Shown in pieces: positions 9,158 through 19,041 of a DNA stretch of 64,000 bases. Origin of the DNA: an uncultured Lentisphaerota bacterium (GTDB lineage Bacteria; Verrucomicrobiota; Kiritimatiellia; CAIQIC01); contig CAITZM010000091.1 of the NCBI GenBank assembly GCA_903896925.1, positions 30,041 through 94,040 of the forward strand, read 5' to 3'. The translations under genes were made by a program, and so were the position numbers. Numbering within the stretch: position 1 is the stretch's first letter; every line of letters starts with the position of its first letter. The notes beneath the pieces were generated by a model that worked only from the letters and a program-made list of their open reading frames with translations, was not told the DNA's origin and did not search any database.

Positions 9158-9275
9158 CGGAGCGGCGGCACTCCTGCCGCCGATGAAACCTAGCCCTCAC
9201 CCGTCCTCACCGCGCCAAAACTGTCGGACCAGCTCGTGTTGGTGGTCATGCGGCGGCAGGAATGCCGCCGCTCCC
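9158..9275. repeat. Inverted-repeat element, third copy
   Basis: Ends GGAGCGGCGGCACTCCTG and GGAATGCCGCCGCTCCC bracket ~70 bp, as in 7325-7450 and 7956-8072. The flank to the right (to ~9345) still resembles the start of the composite repeat, then decays. It lies just downstream of the beta-helix gene. Confidence 0.75.
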
Positions 9276-9392
9276 AGTTAGTCAGAATCGCAGATCCATT
9301 TTTGGTTTTCAGGAACCGCGCACTATCTCCACTTTGCCACAGGAATTCAGGAGAAGAATTCTTCGTTTCTGTTTTTTGAAGCGGCAGCGTTA

Positions 9393-10772
9393 CTACGGTT
9401 TGAGTTCGATATTGGACAGGCCTTTGGTCCCGGGGTGCAGAATATTGTTGGAGAAATGAAGGCCCTTCGGCCCGTTGGCGCCGTCTTCAATGATGACCGC
9501 ATAGGTGTAGCGTGGCGGCTCCACTTGGGGCTGGCCATCAACCAAGACCTGATCGCGACCTGTGTCATAGACGATGTTGCCCTGAATGATGACCTCCGTC
9601 AGGGGCGGGTTGGCAGCCTTCTGGCCACGGAAAAACCTCAGCGGCGCACCGTTATCGCCCCAGATCCAATGCGCATGGCCGTAGCCGAAATCGGAGATGA
9701 TGTTGTTGGCGATGATCGAGCCGCCGTCCACGTTCGCCGCAACGGGTTTGCCCCCGCCGCGTGCGGGTGCGGCCACGTGCGAGGCGGCGCCGGGCATCAG
9801 GCCGATGCTCCACAGGGCATTCTTTGAAAACTGGTTGCCGATGATGAGCACATGGCGTGAACCGTGCATCGCCTTCATGCCGGTGTGCGCATTGTTGATG
9901 ATGTTCTGCGAGACGATGACGTGGTCACTATGGAGGTCAATGCCCTGCGCGGCGTTCTCGATATAGTTGCCGAGGAGCTGCGTGTAATCGCTGGCCTCCG
10001 GCCCGTTCACAGTGATGGCCGACCCTTGGTGCCAGTTGTCGGTGTAGGCCGCATCCCATGTTTTCTGATTGGCGATGGCACCCTTCTGCGCGTTCTTCTT
10101 CACAAACCTGCCCAACTCGAACTGTTTTTGTATTTCAGGCGTTGGCAGCAGGTGCTGCTCTATGACGCGGTTACCTTGGAGGAGCATCCCCTGGCTGTTG
10201 TCCAGCAGGATGCCTGTGCCGTCAATGCACTTAAATGCATAGCCCCAGTCCGCACTGGTCGTGCGGTCGTCCACACTGATCCGCATATAATTCCGCACCA
10301 GACAACCGCGCATCTGGCCGCCGGTGCAGTCCCGCAACGCAACCGCGCCCGACCCCGTGCGGTTGTCGAGCACCCGCAGATTTTCGAGTACCAGATCCCG
10401 GCACCGGATGGCGAGGATGCCCTCTTTCATGGTGTCCATCTTGCCTTCGACCCGCGTCAGGGTCAGATCGCGAAGCTGGACGTCCGCGGCGCCCTCGATC
10501 TCAATGATCGGCTGCTCGGGATTGGTCTGGATGATCCGCCCCGGCCCGAACAACCCGGAGTTAGCGCTGCGAATCCGCAGCTTTTCCGAGATCGTGTAAT
10601 CGCCCGCCGGCACATAGATCATCCGGCCCGGGTTGCTTTTGAGCGCCTCCTGAATGGAGTGATAGCTGCCAGCCGAAGGTTCGCGTGCGAGCGGCTCGGC
10701 AGCCCACAACGCCCCGGAGTGGACCAGGACCATTACAGGGCCGAGGCAAACTAAAATGGATCGCTGGATCAT
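9393..10772 (-). CDS. Secreted right-handed parallel beta-helix protein
   Basis: A 459-residue protein with a signal peptide (residues 1-24, ending near LWAAEP). The ATG has GGAGG upstream at good spacing. After a pectate-lyase-3-like opening (SIQEALKSNPGRMIYVPAGDYTI) come repeated short strands with NxI/L and GN-type turns (LVLENLRVLDN, QLLGNYIENAAQGID, VIVSQNIINNAHTGMKAM, VLIIGNQFSKNA, IIANNIISDFG, VIIQGNIVYDT). These are the hallmark of a right-handed parallel beta-helix (NosD/pectate lyase superfamily). It probably binds or cleaves a polysaccharide in the periplasm or outside the cell. No specific lyase catalytic set could be assigned. It is upstream of, and co-oriented with, the repeat island. 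Confidence 0.8.
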   Translation of the reverse strand: MIQRSILVCLGPVMVLVHSGALWAAEPLAREPSAGSYHSIQEALKSNPGRMIYVPAGDYTISEKLRIRSANSGLFGPGRIIQTNPEQPIIEIEGAADVQLRDLTLTRVEGKMDTMKEGILAIRCRDLVLENLRVLDNRTGSGAVALRDCTGGQMRGCLVRNYMRISVDDRTTSADWGYAFKCIDGTGILLDNSQGMLLQGNRVIEQHLLPTPEIQKQFELGRFVKKNAQKGAIANQKTWDAAYTDNWHQGSAITVNGPEASDYTQLLGNYIENAAQGIDLHSDHVIVSQNIINNAHTGMKAMHGSRHVLIIGNQFSKNALWSIGLMPGAASHVAAPARGGGKPVAANVDGGSIIANNIISDFGYGHAHWIWGDNGAPLRFFRGQKAANPPLTEVIIQGNIVYDTGRDQVLVDGQPQVEPPRYTYAVIIEDGANGPKGLHFSNNILHPGTKGLSNIELKP

Positions 10773-10877
10773 GATGGGTCCTCCACTGAAATTTCGTTTA
10801 GCAAATCGCTCCGCCGATAACCAGCGCGGTTTTTGAAAGCGCAGACAGCGCCTCGGCCATAACTGGCCCCTGAACCA

Positions 10878-12059
10878 TCACAACTTAACCAGCGGATTCT
10901 CCCTCGTCTGCAGCGGGAAGGTGACGCGCTGGCTGCCGAGGCGGTGGGATGCGAAGACGGCGCAGATCATCTCGATGGTGGTGCGGGCGGCGCGGATGTC
11001 ACAGAGCGGCGCGCGGTTTTCGCGGATCGCCGCGATGAGGTCGCGCGCGGCAAGCTGATGGCTGCTGACCAGCTTGGCGAGATCGGCGATGGGCTCCGGG
11101 TGCCCGGGGCCGGCGGAGCTGACGGGAGTCCAGGTGCGCGGCTCCTGCTGCGGATACAGCGCCCCACCCGGCAACAGCTGCACGAACGGTTCGGTGTCGA
11201 TGCGCATATCGATGACGCCCTGCGTCCCGATCAGCTGCAACCCGAACCCCGCCGCCTTGCTGCCGGCGTTCTGGACCGAGTCGAAGAACGCGGGCACGCC
11301 GCGCTCCAGCTCGTAGCGCGCATGGACTGCGTTGCCCGCAAGCGGGCCGACGCCTTCCGCGCCGTCTTGCACATCGGCGCGCGTCGCGGGTTTGCCGTCC
11401 TGCAGCACGGAAGCCGTGCAAGCCACCGGCTGTCCGCCGAAATAGTTCATCAGGTTCATCAGGTGCGCGCCGAGCACCCAGAGGTCGAGCCCGCCGCCGC
11501 GCTGATCTTCCTTGCCACGGGCGCGCATTTCCAACAGCCGGCCGAGCGCGCCCTCCTTGAGCAGTTTGTCCACCGCCGGGATGGCGGGGTGATAGCGGTT
11601 GCGATGTGCCACGGCGAACTTCACGCCGTTATTCTCGCAGGCGGCGAGGATTTCATCGGCCTCGGCAGGTGAGCGACAACAAGGCTTCTCGCTGTAGATG
11701 CCGCGTGCGCCGGCGGCGATCGCGGCCAGGGCCATGTCGCGGTGTTCATCCACGAAGCGCGGCGCAATGGCGACGATGTCGGGCTTGGTATCCGCGAGCA
11801 TCGCCCGGTAATCGGCATAGCCCTTCGCCAGCTTCAGCTTCTTCTGCGCCGCGGCCAGTCCCTTCGCATCGGCGTCGGCCACCGCCACGAGCTCGACCTC
11901 CGGCAGCGCCAGCCAGACCACGTCGAGGCCGTGGCCGTAGTTGCCGCGGCCGGTGTGGCCGATGACGGCGACCCGCAGCTTGCGCTCTTCCGCGCCCGCG
12001 TGCGTCGCCAGCGCGAGCCCCGCGCCCAACGTGGTTCCCAAGAAATATCTGCGGTTCAT
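10878..12059 (-). CDS. Tat-exported Gfo/Idh/MocA family oxidoreductase
   Basis: A 393-residue protein with a twin-arginine-like leader (MNRRYFLGTTLGAGLALA). The Rossmann segment starts at LRVAVIGHTGRGNYG, followed by the acidic VAVADAD strand end. The family EKP motif appears as YSEKPCCRS, and the GGGLDLWVLGAHLMNLMNY segment matches the catalytic His/Asp region. Such exported NAD(P)-dependent sugar dehydrogenases are numerous in PVC bacteria and are thought to act on sugar oxidation in carbohydrate use. Shine-Dalgarno GAAGGAG lies before the ATG. A CACAGAGG repeat (12083-12164) lies directly upstream and carries promoter-like boxes. Degenerate 3' copies of this gene type are at 7484-7607 and 8105-8227. 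Confidence 0.88.
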   Translation of the reverse strand: MNRRYFLGTTLGAGLALATHAGAEERKLRVAVIGHTGRGNYGHGLDVVWLALPEVELVAVADADAKGLAAAQKKLKLAKGYADYRAMLADTKPDIVAIAPRFVDEHRDMALAAIAAGARGIYSEKPCCRSPAEADEILAACENNGVKFAVAHRNRYHPAIPAVDKLLKEGALGRLLEMRARGKEDQRGGGLDLWVLGAHLMNLMNYFGGQPVACTASVLQDGKPATRADVQDGAEGVGPLAGNAVHARYELERGVPAFFDSVQNAGSKAAGFGLQLIGTQGVIDMRIDTEPFVQLLPGGALYPQQEPRTWTPVSSAGPGHPEPIADLAKLVSSHQLAARDLIAAIRENRAPLCDIRAARTTIEMICAVFASHRLGSQRVTFPLQTRENPLVKL

Positions 12060-12082
12060 GTTGTGGCTCCTTCGTAAAATTT

Positions 12083-12164
12083 CACCACAGAGGTCGCAGA
12101 GGTCTGAAGAGGTTCACGGAGTTTTTCCTCTGTGTCCTCCTCCGCCCTCTGCGACCTCTGTGTT
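12083..12164. repeat. CACAGAGG-family inverted repeat, promoter-proximal
   Basis: Arms CACAGAGGTCGCAGAGGTC and CCTCTGCGACCTCTGTG type, ~80 bp. Read on the minus strand its outer arm gives TTCAGA, an 18-bp spacer and TGAAAT just before the oxidoreductase gene, so it may supply the promoter. Confidence 0.6.
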
Positions 12165-12176
12165 TAGGCTCCGACA

Positions 12177-13487
12177 TCAATAGACCAGCTTTCGGAAGTT
12201 ATGAACGGTGTGGAGGGTGATCAGGTTGCCGTCGTGAGCGGACTTGGCGCGCGCGTCGCCGCTGCGGGACAACACCTGGAGGTCGTCGCCGTCCACGATC
12301 ATGCTCGCATAGTGGCGCGCTTCCCTCGGCGTGGCGCCGGTGGCGACGAGGCCGGCGAAGCACCAGTCCACCATGTTCTTGGAAAAATGCAGTTGCAGCC
12401 GCTGCCGCTCGTTGTTGGGCAGGTTGAAGCGGTCGGGGCCAAGCCGGTCGGCGCGCGTCATCGAGTCGGTGGCCTGCGTGCTCAGCAGCCAGTAGAGCTT
12501 CGTCGGCTCGTCATACAATACATGGAACCGCATCTGTCCGCCGGGGCACGGAACATAGAGGATCTTTTTGCCGGAGGGGACGGTCTCCAACTGGGTCATC
12601 ATCGTGCCATCGTCATGTTCGACCACCTTGGCGATGGCGGCGTAGCCGGTGCCGCCGGTGTGCGCACGCGCCCAGAGGTGGAACGTGTGGCCTTGCGGGT
12701 CATACCAGTAGTGGTCGGGATCGTGAAACTGCACGACGTTGGTTTCCAGCCAGCCCAGCGGCGCGCTGTTGCGGTGCGGCGCGGGCAGCGAGCCGGTGGG
12801 ATAGGCCGCGGGGAAGAACGGCACGCCGAAGAAATCGATCGCCGGGTTGGTCTCGACCTGCGGGAGCGTCTGCCGGAAAGACAGCTCCGAGGCGAAGGTC
12901 CAGTTCTCGCGCCGGGTCAGGTCGGCCTCCACCTTGCCGCGCAGCAGCACCGGCGCCAGCTCGCCGACCGACCAGCCTTTGATCGTGCCCGTGACGCGCC
13001 GTTCCATGACGAGATAGACGCAGCCGTGCGCATAGATGACGTTGCAGGCCGACTGGTGCCACGACTGGCCTTTGGTCAACTCGACAACGGCCGACCAGGT
13101 CTGCCCGCCATCGTCCGAGCGGATCACCCGCAGATCGCCGGAGTGGCCGAGGATGTAGAGTGCCTTGCCCGCAACGAAGGGGCGTGCGTGGATGAACGGA
13201 AACCCGCCGCGCGGCATCCAGGTCCGGCCGAGGTCGTCGGAGGTGAAGATGCGCCCGCGGGGCTCGCCCTTCTTCAGCCCCGGCCCGCCCAGGTCGAACG
13301 TCGCCACGAGGCGGCCGCGGTCCAGCCGCGCGAGGCCCGGCGTGTAGCAGAAGATTTTCGCCGGATCGGGCGACGCGTAGACCGTGACGAAGTCGTTCGC
13401 CAGTGGCCGCACCGGCCCGCCCACTTCCGCCGCGACCGCAGCCCAGCCGCAGGCCAGTGCCAGTGCGATAATCGTTGAAGATTTCAT
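12177..13487 (-). CDS. Secreted BNR/Asp-box beta-propeller protein (sialidase-like)
   Basis: A 436-residue protein with a cleavable signal peptide (residues 1-20, cutting after VAA). Asp-box motifs (S-x-D-x-G-x-T-W) are plain: SDDLGRTW near residue 84 and SDDGGQTW near 126, each on a propeller blade. An N-terminal LARLDRGRLVATFD segment is typical of exo-alpha-sialidase-like six-bladed propellers. The Arg triad cannot be assigned with confidence, so the true activity may be another glycosidase or binding. No Shine-Dalgarno precedes the ATG; a TAAAAT box ends ~11 bases upstream within a CACAGAGG repeat. Likely works with the neighbouring propeller protein and oxidoreductase. Confidence 0.78.
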   Translation of the reverse strand: MKSSTIIALALACGWAAVAAEVGGPVRPLANDFVTVYASPDPAKIFCYTPGLARLDRGRLVATFDLGGPGLKKGEPRGRIFTSDDLGRTWMPRGGFPFIHARPFVAGKALYILGHSGDLRVIRSDDGGQTWSAVVELTKGQSWHQSACNVIYAHGCVYLVMERRVTGTIKGWSVGELAPVLLRGKVEADLTRRENWTFASELSFRQTLPQVETNPAIDFFGVPFFPAAYPTGSLPAPHRNSAPLGWLETNVVQFHDPDHYWYDPQGHTFHLWARAHTGGTGYAAIAKVVEHDDGTMMTQLETVPSGKKILYVPCPGGQMRFHVLYDEPTKLYWLLSTQATDSMTRADRLGPDRFNLPNNERQRLQLHFSKNMVDWCFAGLVATGATPREARHYASMIVDGDDLQVLSRSGDARAKSAHDGNLITLHTVHNFRKLVY

Positions 13488-13501
13488 ATGACGAAAAATT
13501 T

Positions 13502-13587
13502 TACCACAGAGGGCGCAGAGGTCAGAATGAGGTTCATGGAAGAAGTTTCTCTGAGTCCTCCTTCGACCTCTGTGACCTCCGTGGTGT
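13502..13587. repeat. CACAGAGG-family inverted repeat, promoter-proximal
   Basis: Arms ACCACAGAGGGCGCAGAGG and CCTCTGTGACCTCCGTGG. On the minus strand it gives TTCTGA, an 18-bp spacer and TAAAAT next to the gene starting at 13487, the same arrangement as at 12083-12164. Confidence 0.6.
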
Positions 13588-13599
13588 TCCGAAAATTTT

Positions 13600-14925
13600 T
13601 CATTCCTTCACGGGCCAGGAGACGAGGCGGAGCATCACGGGTTCCGGCAGCGGGCCGGTGCGCGGACGATCGCGGTTGGCGGAGAGCGATTCCCACGTGA
13701 GCATGTGCCGCATACCGGGCGGGTTGGCGCCGCTCTCGCCCGCGTTCTTGCGCTGCATTCCCAGGAAAGTGGAGGTGAGCTTGCCAAGGCTCGGCGGCCC
13801 CGGCTCGCGGTGCACGTTCGGTTTCGCGCCAGCGATGGGTTTGAGCGTCGCCTCGTCGAGGACCCATGTGCCCGCGCCGCGACCGGAGTGATAGCCCAGC
13901 GCCAGCTTGCCCGCGCCAGCAGGCTCGACTGCGCCCACGTGCATCTCTCCGATGATCGTCCCGCCGCCGCTGAAGTCCCAGCGATAGCCTTTCCAGTCGC
14001 TGATCTGCACAATTTTCCAGCCGGAGGCTTCGCGGCGCGCGGCGTAGATCTGCGTATCGCCGTTCGCGTCGTATTTGTAGTAGGTGATCACCGGACGCTG
14101 GGCGCTGTCGAAGCCCAGTGCATTGCCGCCGTTGAGTATGCCGCCATGCACCGGCACCGGGTCAATGACCTCGCCGGTCTGCATCGTGATCGGCAGGGCG
14201 AGCGGTTTACCCGCCGAGTCGGTCCAGGTCTGCAGGTCGTCGCTACGCGCATAGCTGAGGTCGTGGTTGCTGGCGCAGTCGCCGCTGTTGCGCCAGACCC
14301 AGACGACGTGAAAGCGCCCGTCCGGCCCGAGCCGGGGTACGCCCGCATAGGCGTTCATCTTCCCCTTCCCGCTCATCAGGGGCGTGCCGAGCAGCCGTGA
14401 CCACGCGCGGGTCCTCTCGTCATAGACGTTGTACAGATCGTCGCCGCTGCCGCTGCGCCCGTCGCGGTAGCGGAACACAAGCCGGCCCGTCTTGTCGTGC
14501 AGAAAGATCGGATAGGTGACATGCTGCTCGCGGTCGCCGGTCATCGCCGCGCGCTTGAGCGTGGCGGCGGCGAGCGGCTGCTCGCTGCGGAAATAGACCA
14601 GCGGGACGCAGTGCATGTTGCCGGAGACGTGCAGAAAGCCCGCGCGGTCCAGCGCCATGGTCACGTAGTTGTGCGAATCCCAGCCGAGTTGAGAAGGCAG
14701 CCTGGTGAACGCCCAGTTCGTGGCGCCCAGCGTGCGCTGCGCCACCGACATCCGCCGCTGCGCGTCGTAGTAGGCCACAAACTGGTGCGGCGCGTGCGTC
14801 AGCAGGCAGAAGCCCACCGGGTGTGCCGACCACACCGGCTCGAGATCCAGCTTCTCGACGCCCGCCGCCTGGGCCCAGCCGGCTGCCACGAGCAGTCCCG
14901 CCCACACACGCAGATGAATTTGCAT
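13600..14925 (-). CDS. Secreted BNR_4-family propeller protein (ulvan-lyase-like)
   Basis: A 441-residue protein from the ATG at 14925, where the signal peptide starts (LRVWAGLLVAAGWAQA); a longer in-frame reading to 15111 has no support. The conserved core of the BNR_4 family is clear: FVAYYDAQRRMSVAQRTLG, LGWDSHNYVTMALDRAGFLH and SGNMHCVPLVYFR, then DVVWVWRNS-type and YYKYDANGDTQIY segments. Characterised relatives are seven-bladed propellers, including PL24/PL25 ulvan lyases, and the SHN and GNMH histidines fall where those enzymes hold catalytic residues. Lyase activity is inferred by family only. A TACACT box lies seven bases from the ATG with no Shine-Dalgarno, so translation may be leaderless. 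Confidence 0.78.
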   Translation of the reverse strand: MQIHLRVWAGLLVAAGWAQAAGVEKLDLEPVWSAHPVGFCLLTHAPHQFVAYYDAQRRMSVAQRTLGATNWAFTRLPSQLGWDSHNYVTMALDRAGFLHVSGNMHCVPLVYFRSEQPLAAATLKRAAMTGDREQHVTYPIFLHDKTGRLVFRYRDGRSGSGDDLYNVYDERTRAWSRLLGTPLMSGKGKMNAYAGVPRLGPDGRFHVVWVWRNSGDCASNHDLSYARSDDLQTWTDSAGKPLALPITMQTGEVIDPVPVHGGILNGGNALGFDSAQRPVITYYKYDANGDTQIYAARREASGWKIVQISDWKGYRWDFSGGGTIIGEMHVGAVEPAGAGKLALGYHSGRGAGTWVLDEATLKPIAGAKPNVHREPGPPSLGKLTSTFLGMQRKNAGESGANPPGMRHMLTWESLSANRDRPRTGPLPEPVMLRLVSWPVKE

Positions 14926-15055
14926 GGCCACAGTGTAGCGGCCGCGCGGCCGTATATGAATGAGGAAATGAAGATTCGCCTGCTGCAGCGGTCGCGGACG
15001 TGGGTTCGCGTGTGCGGCCTCCGCAGCCGGCCGCCAACGCGCCCGCATCGTTTTC

Positions 15056-15083
15056 TTGCATGGCGCTGAAAAGTTCGTAACAT
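15056..15083 (+). promoter_or_regulatory. Candidate sigma-70 promoter of speA
   Basis: TTGCAT (15056-15061), 16-bp spacer, TAACAT (15078-15083). This places the transcription start ~35 bases before the ATG at 15125, with the GGAG ribosome site inside the leader. Confidence 0.5.
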
Positions 15084-15124
15084 GACGCTGGCCGCTGCGC
15101 CAGAGGCGCACGGTGGAGATACTG

Positions 15125-17038
<1,914 letters not shown>

Positions 17039-17054
17039 AGCGCCCGAAGAACGC

Positions 17055-17160
17055 TCAACATCGAACATCCAACACCGAACATCGAACTTATGAGAGCTTT
17101 TCCCCCGCCCATGGCCTTCTACTTCGATGTTGGACGTTCGATGTTCGATGTTGGATGTTC
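17055..17160. repeat. AACATCGAACATC inverted repeat between speA and nadB
   Basis: The left arm carries repeated CAACATCGAACATCCAAC units (17055-17088), the right arm GATGTTGGACGTTCGATG units (17124-17160), with a ~35-bp loop. It would form a long imperfect hairpin in the 143-bp gap. Related arms occur at 46337-46395 and 46711-46730. Confidence 0.75.
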
Positions 17161-17181
17161 CTGATTTTAACGGCCTTTACC

Positions 17182-18774
17182 ATGCAAATTCTCGATACAG
17201 ATTTTCTCGTCATCGGCGGCGGCCTCGCGGGCCTGACGGCGGCGCTGAAGCTGAGCGCTGGCGGGCGCGTGCTGCTGGCGGCCAAAAAGGAGCCGACGGA
17301 GAGCAACACCAGCTACGCCCAGGGCGGCATCGCCTGCGTCATGGACCCCGACGACACGTTCGCCAGCCATATCCAGGACACGCTGACGGCCGGCGCGGGT
17401 CTCTGCCATCGCGACGTGGTCGAGGCGATCGTCAACGCCGGTCCCGCGTCCATCCGCGAACTGGAAAAGATGGGGCTGGGCTTCGAGCGCCACGAGGGGC
17501 ATTGGGACGAATACGACCTGGGCCGGGAGGGCGGCCATTCCCAGCGCCGCGTCCTCCACAGCGGCGACTTCACCGGCCAGGAAATCATCCGCGTCCTGCT
17601 CGCCCGCTGCCGCGAACAGCCGCGCATCACCATGCGCCCGCACCTGATGGCGGTGGATCTGGCCGTCGTCGGCGAGGGCCAGGACCGGCGCTGCCTAGGC
17701 GCCTGGTTCCTGGACGGCGCGACCGGCGAACTGCTCGCCGTGCGCGCCGGCACCACGGTGCTGGCGACCGGCGGGGCGGGCAAGGTCTACCTCTATACGA
17801 GCAACCCGGACATCGCCACCGGCGACGGCGTCGCCATGGCCTGGCGCGCGGGGCTGCCGGTCCTGAACATGGAGTTCGTCCAGTTCCACCCGACGTGCCT
17901 CTACCACCCTTCCGCGAAGAGCTTCCTCATCAGCGAGGCCGTGCGCGGCGAGGGCGCCGTGCTCAAGACCCGCGATGGCGCGCCGTTCATGGAGCGCTAC
18001 GATCCGCGCGCCTCGCTCGCGCCGCGCGACATCGTCGCCCGCGCCATCGACCGCGAGATGAAGACGCGCGGCGACGACTGCGTGCTGCTCGACATCACCC
18101 AGCACTCCGCCAAGTTCCTGCGCAAACGTTTCCCCAACATCTTCGCGCGCTGCCTCGAGTACGGCATCAACATGGCGCGCGATCCGATCCCCGTCGTGCC
18201 CGCCGCCCATTATTTCTGCGGCGGCGTCGCGGCCGACGTCACCGGGCGCACCGGCCTGCCCGGCCTCTACGCCTGCGGCGAGGTGGCCTGCACCGGCCTG
18301 CACGGCGCCAACCGGCTCGCTAGCAACTCGCTGCTCGAGGCGCTGGTCACCGGCCTCAACGCCTCCGCGGACATCCTGCGGGAAACGCCCGGGGAGCCCG
18401 TCACGCCGCCGCCGTTCCCGGCCTGGCACGGCAGCGGCGAGGCCGCCAGCGAGGAAGCGGTCGTCATCGCCCACAATTGGGAGTCGATCCGCAAGGCGAT
18501 GTGGGACTATGTCGGCATCGTCCGCACGACCTCGCGCCTCGAGCGCGCGCTGACGCGCGTGCAGATGGTGCGGCAGGAGATCGCGCAATATTTCGGCAGC
18601 TACCGCGCTACGAGCGACCTGCTCGAACTGCGCAACATCACCGACGTGGCCGCCCTGGTCGTCCGCTCCGCGCTGCGCCGCCACGAAAGCCGCGGCCTGC
18701 ACTACACGCTCGACTACCCCCTGCCCGACGATGCGCACCCGCCGCAGGACACGCGCCTGGTACGGGACGAGTGA
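17182..18774 (+). CDS. nadB: L-aspartate oxidase
   Basis: A 530-residue flavoenzyme that oxidises L-aspartate to iminoaspartate, the first step of de novo NAD synthesis. The FAD-binding GGGLAG motif is at residues 12-17, followed by NTSYAQGGIAC, the substrate-loop histidine region FVQFHPTCLY, RYDPRASLAPRDIVARAID, and the second FAD signature YACGEVACTGLHGANRLASNSLLE. The C-terminal helical domain (~430-530) is present. An in-frame extension to 17155 runs into the palindromic repeat, so ATG 17182 is preferred. nadA and nadC are not in the window. Confidence 0.96.
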   Translation: MQILDTDFLVIGGGLAGLTAALKLSAGGRVLLAAKKEPTESNTSYAQGGIACVMDPDDTFASHIQDTLTAGAGLCHRDVVEAIVNAGPASIRELEKMGLGFERHEGHWDEYDLGREGGHSQRRVLHSGDFTGQEIIRVLLARCREQPRITMRPHLMAVDLAVVGEGQDRRCLGAWFLDGATGELLAVRAGTTVLATGGAGKVYLYTSNPDIATGDGVAMAWRAGLPVLNMEFVQFHPTCLYHPSAKSFLISEAVRGEGAVLKTRDGAPFMERYDPRASLAPRDIVARAIDREMKTRGDDCVLLDITQHSAKFLRKRFPNIFARCLEYGINMARDPIPVVPAAHYFCGGVAADVTGRTGLPGLYACGEVACTGLHGANRLASNSLLEALVTGLNASADILRETPGEPVTPPPFPAWHGSGEAASEEAVVIAHNWESIRKAMWDYVGIVRTTSRLERALTRVQMVRQEIAQYFGSYRATSDLLELRNITDVAALVVRSALRRHESRGLHYTLDYPLPDDAHPPQDTRLVRDE

Positions 18775-18791
18775 CGACTCACGTGACGCGC

Positions 18792-18820
18792 TTGACACCG
18801 CGGCCGTAAAACGTTTCCAT
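18792..18820 (+). promoter_or_regulatory. Candidate sigma-70 promoter of the small membrane protein gene
   Basis: Consensus TTGACA (18792-18797), 17-bp spacer, TTCCAT (18815-18820). The start would be ~13 bases before GGAG and the ATG at 18841. Confidence 0.55.
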
Positions 18821-18840
18821 CCCCTCAACCGGAGCGACCC

Positions 18841-19038
18841 ATGAGCAAAACCCTGATGTTCGCCTTGATCCTGATCGGCCTCGCCGCGCTCGTGCTGATC
18901 TACAACACCCGCAGCACCATCATTGACCGCACCATCAGCATTGACCTGCTGGTCACCCAGGTCACGGTGCTCAAGTCGCTCGCCTTCCTGATCTTCATGG
19001 CCGTCGGCACCACCATCGGCGTGCTGCTGCACAAGTAA
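18841..19038 (+). CDS. Small inner-membrane protein with two hydrophobic segments
   Basis: A 65-residue protein with transmembrane segments at ~5-20 (LMFALILIGLAALVLIY) and ~42-62 (KSLAFLIFMAVGTTIGVLL), joined by a polar TRSTIIDRTISID loop. The layout resembles short LapA-like/DUF1049 membrane proteins, but I cannot assign a family. A clean GGAG lies before the ATG, and a consensus promoter sits upstream. Its stop lies four bases from the stop of the convergent oxidoreductase gene. Confidence 0.75.
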   Translation: MSKTLMFALILIGLAALVLIYNTRSTIIDRTISIDLLVTQVTVLKSLAFLIFMAVGTTIGVLLHK

Positions 19039-19041
19039 GCA

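Noticed and set aside
7318..9275. CRISPR array, because of several direct repeats in a gene-poor stretch
   Set aside because: Repeats are few, 100-350 bp long and irregularly spaced, without unique ~30-bp spacers or cas genes.
14926..15124. Riboswitch or leader RNA between the BNR_4 gene and speA
   Set aside because: The 199-bp divergent gap contains GC-rich inverted repeats and promoter boxes, but no recognisable riboswitch core, and the predicted speA leader is only ~35 bases.
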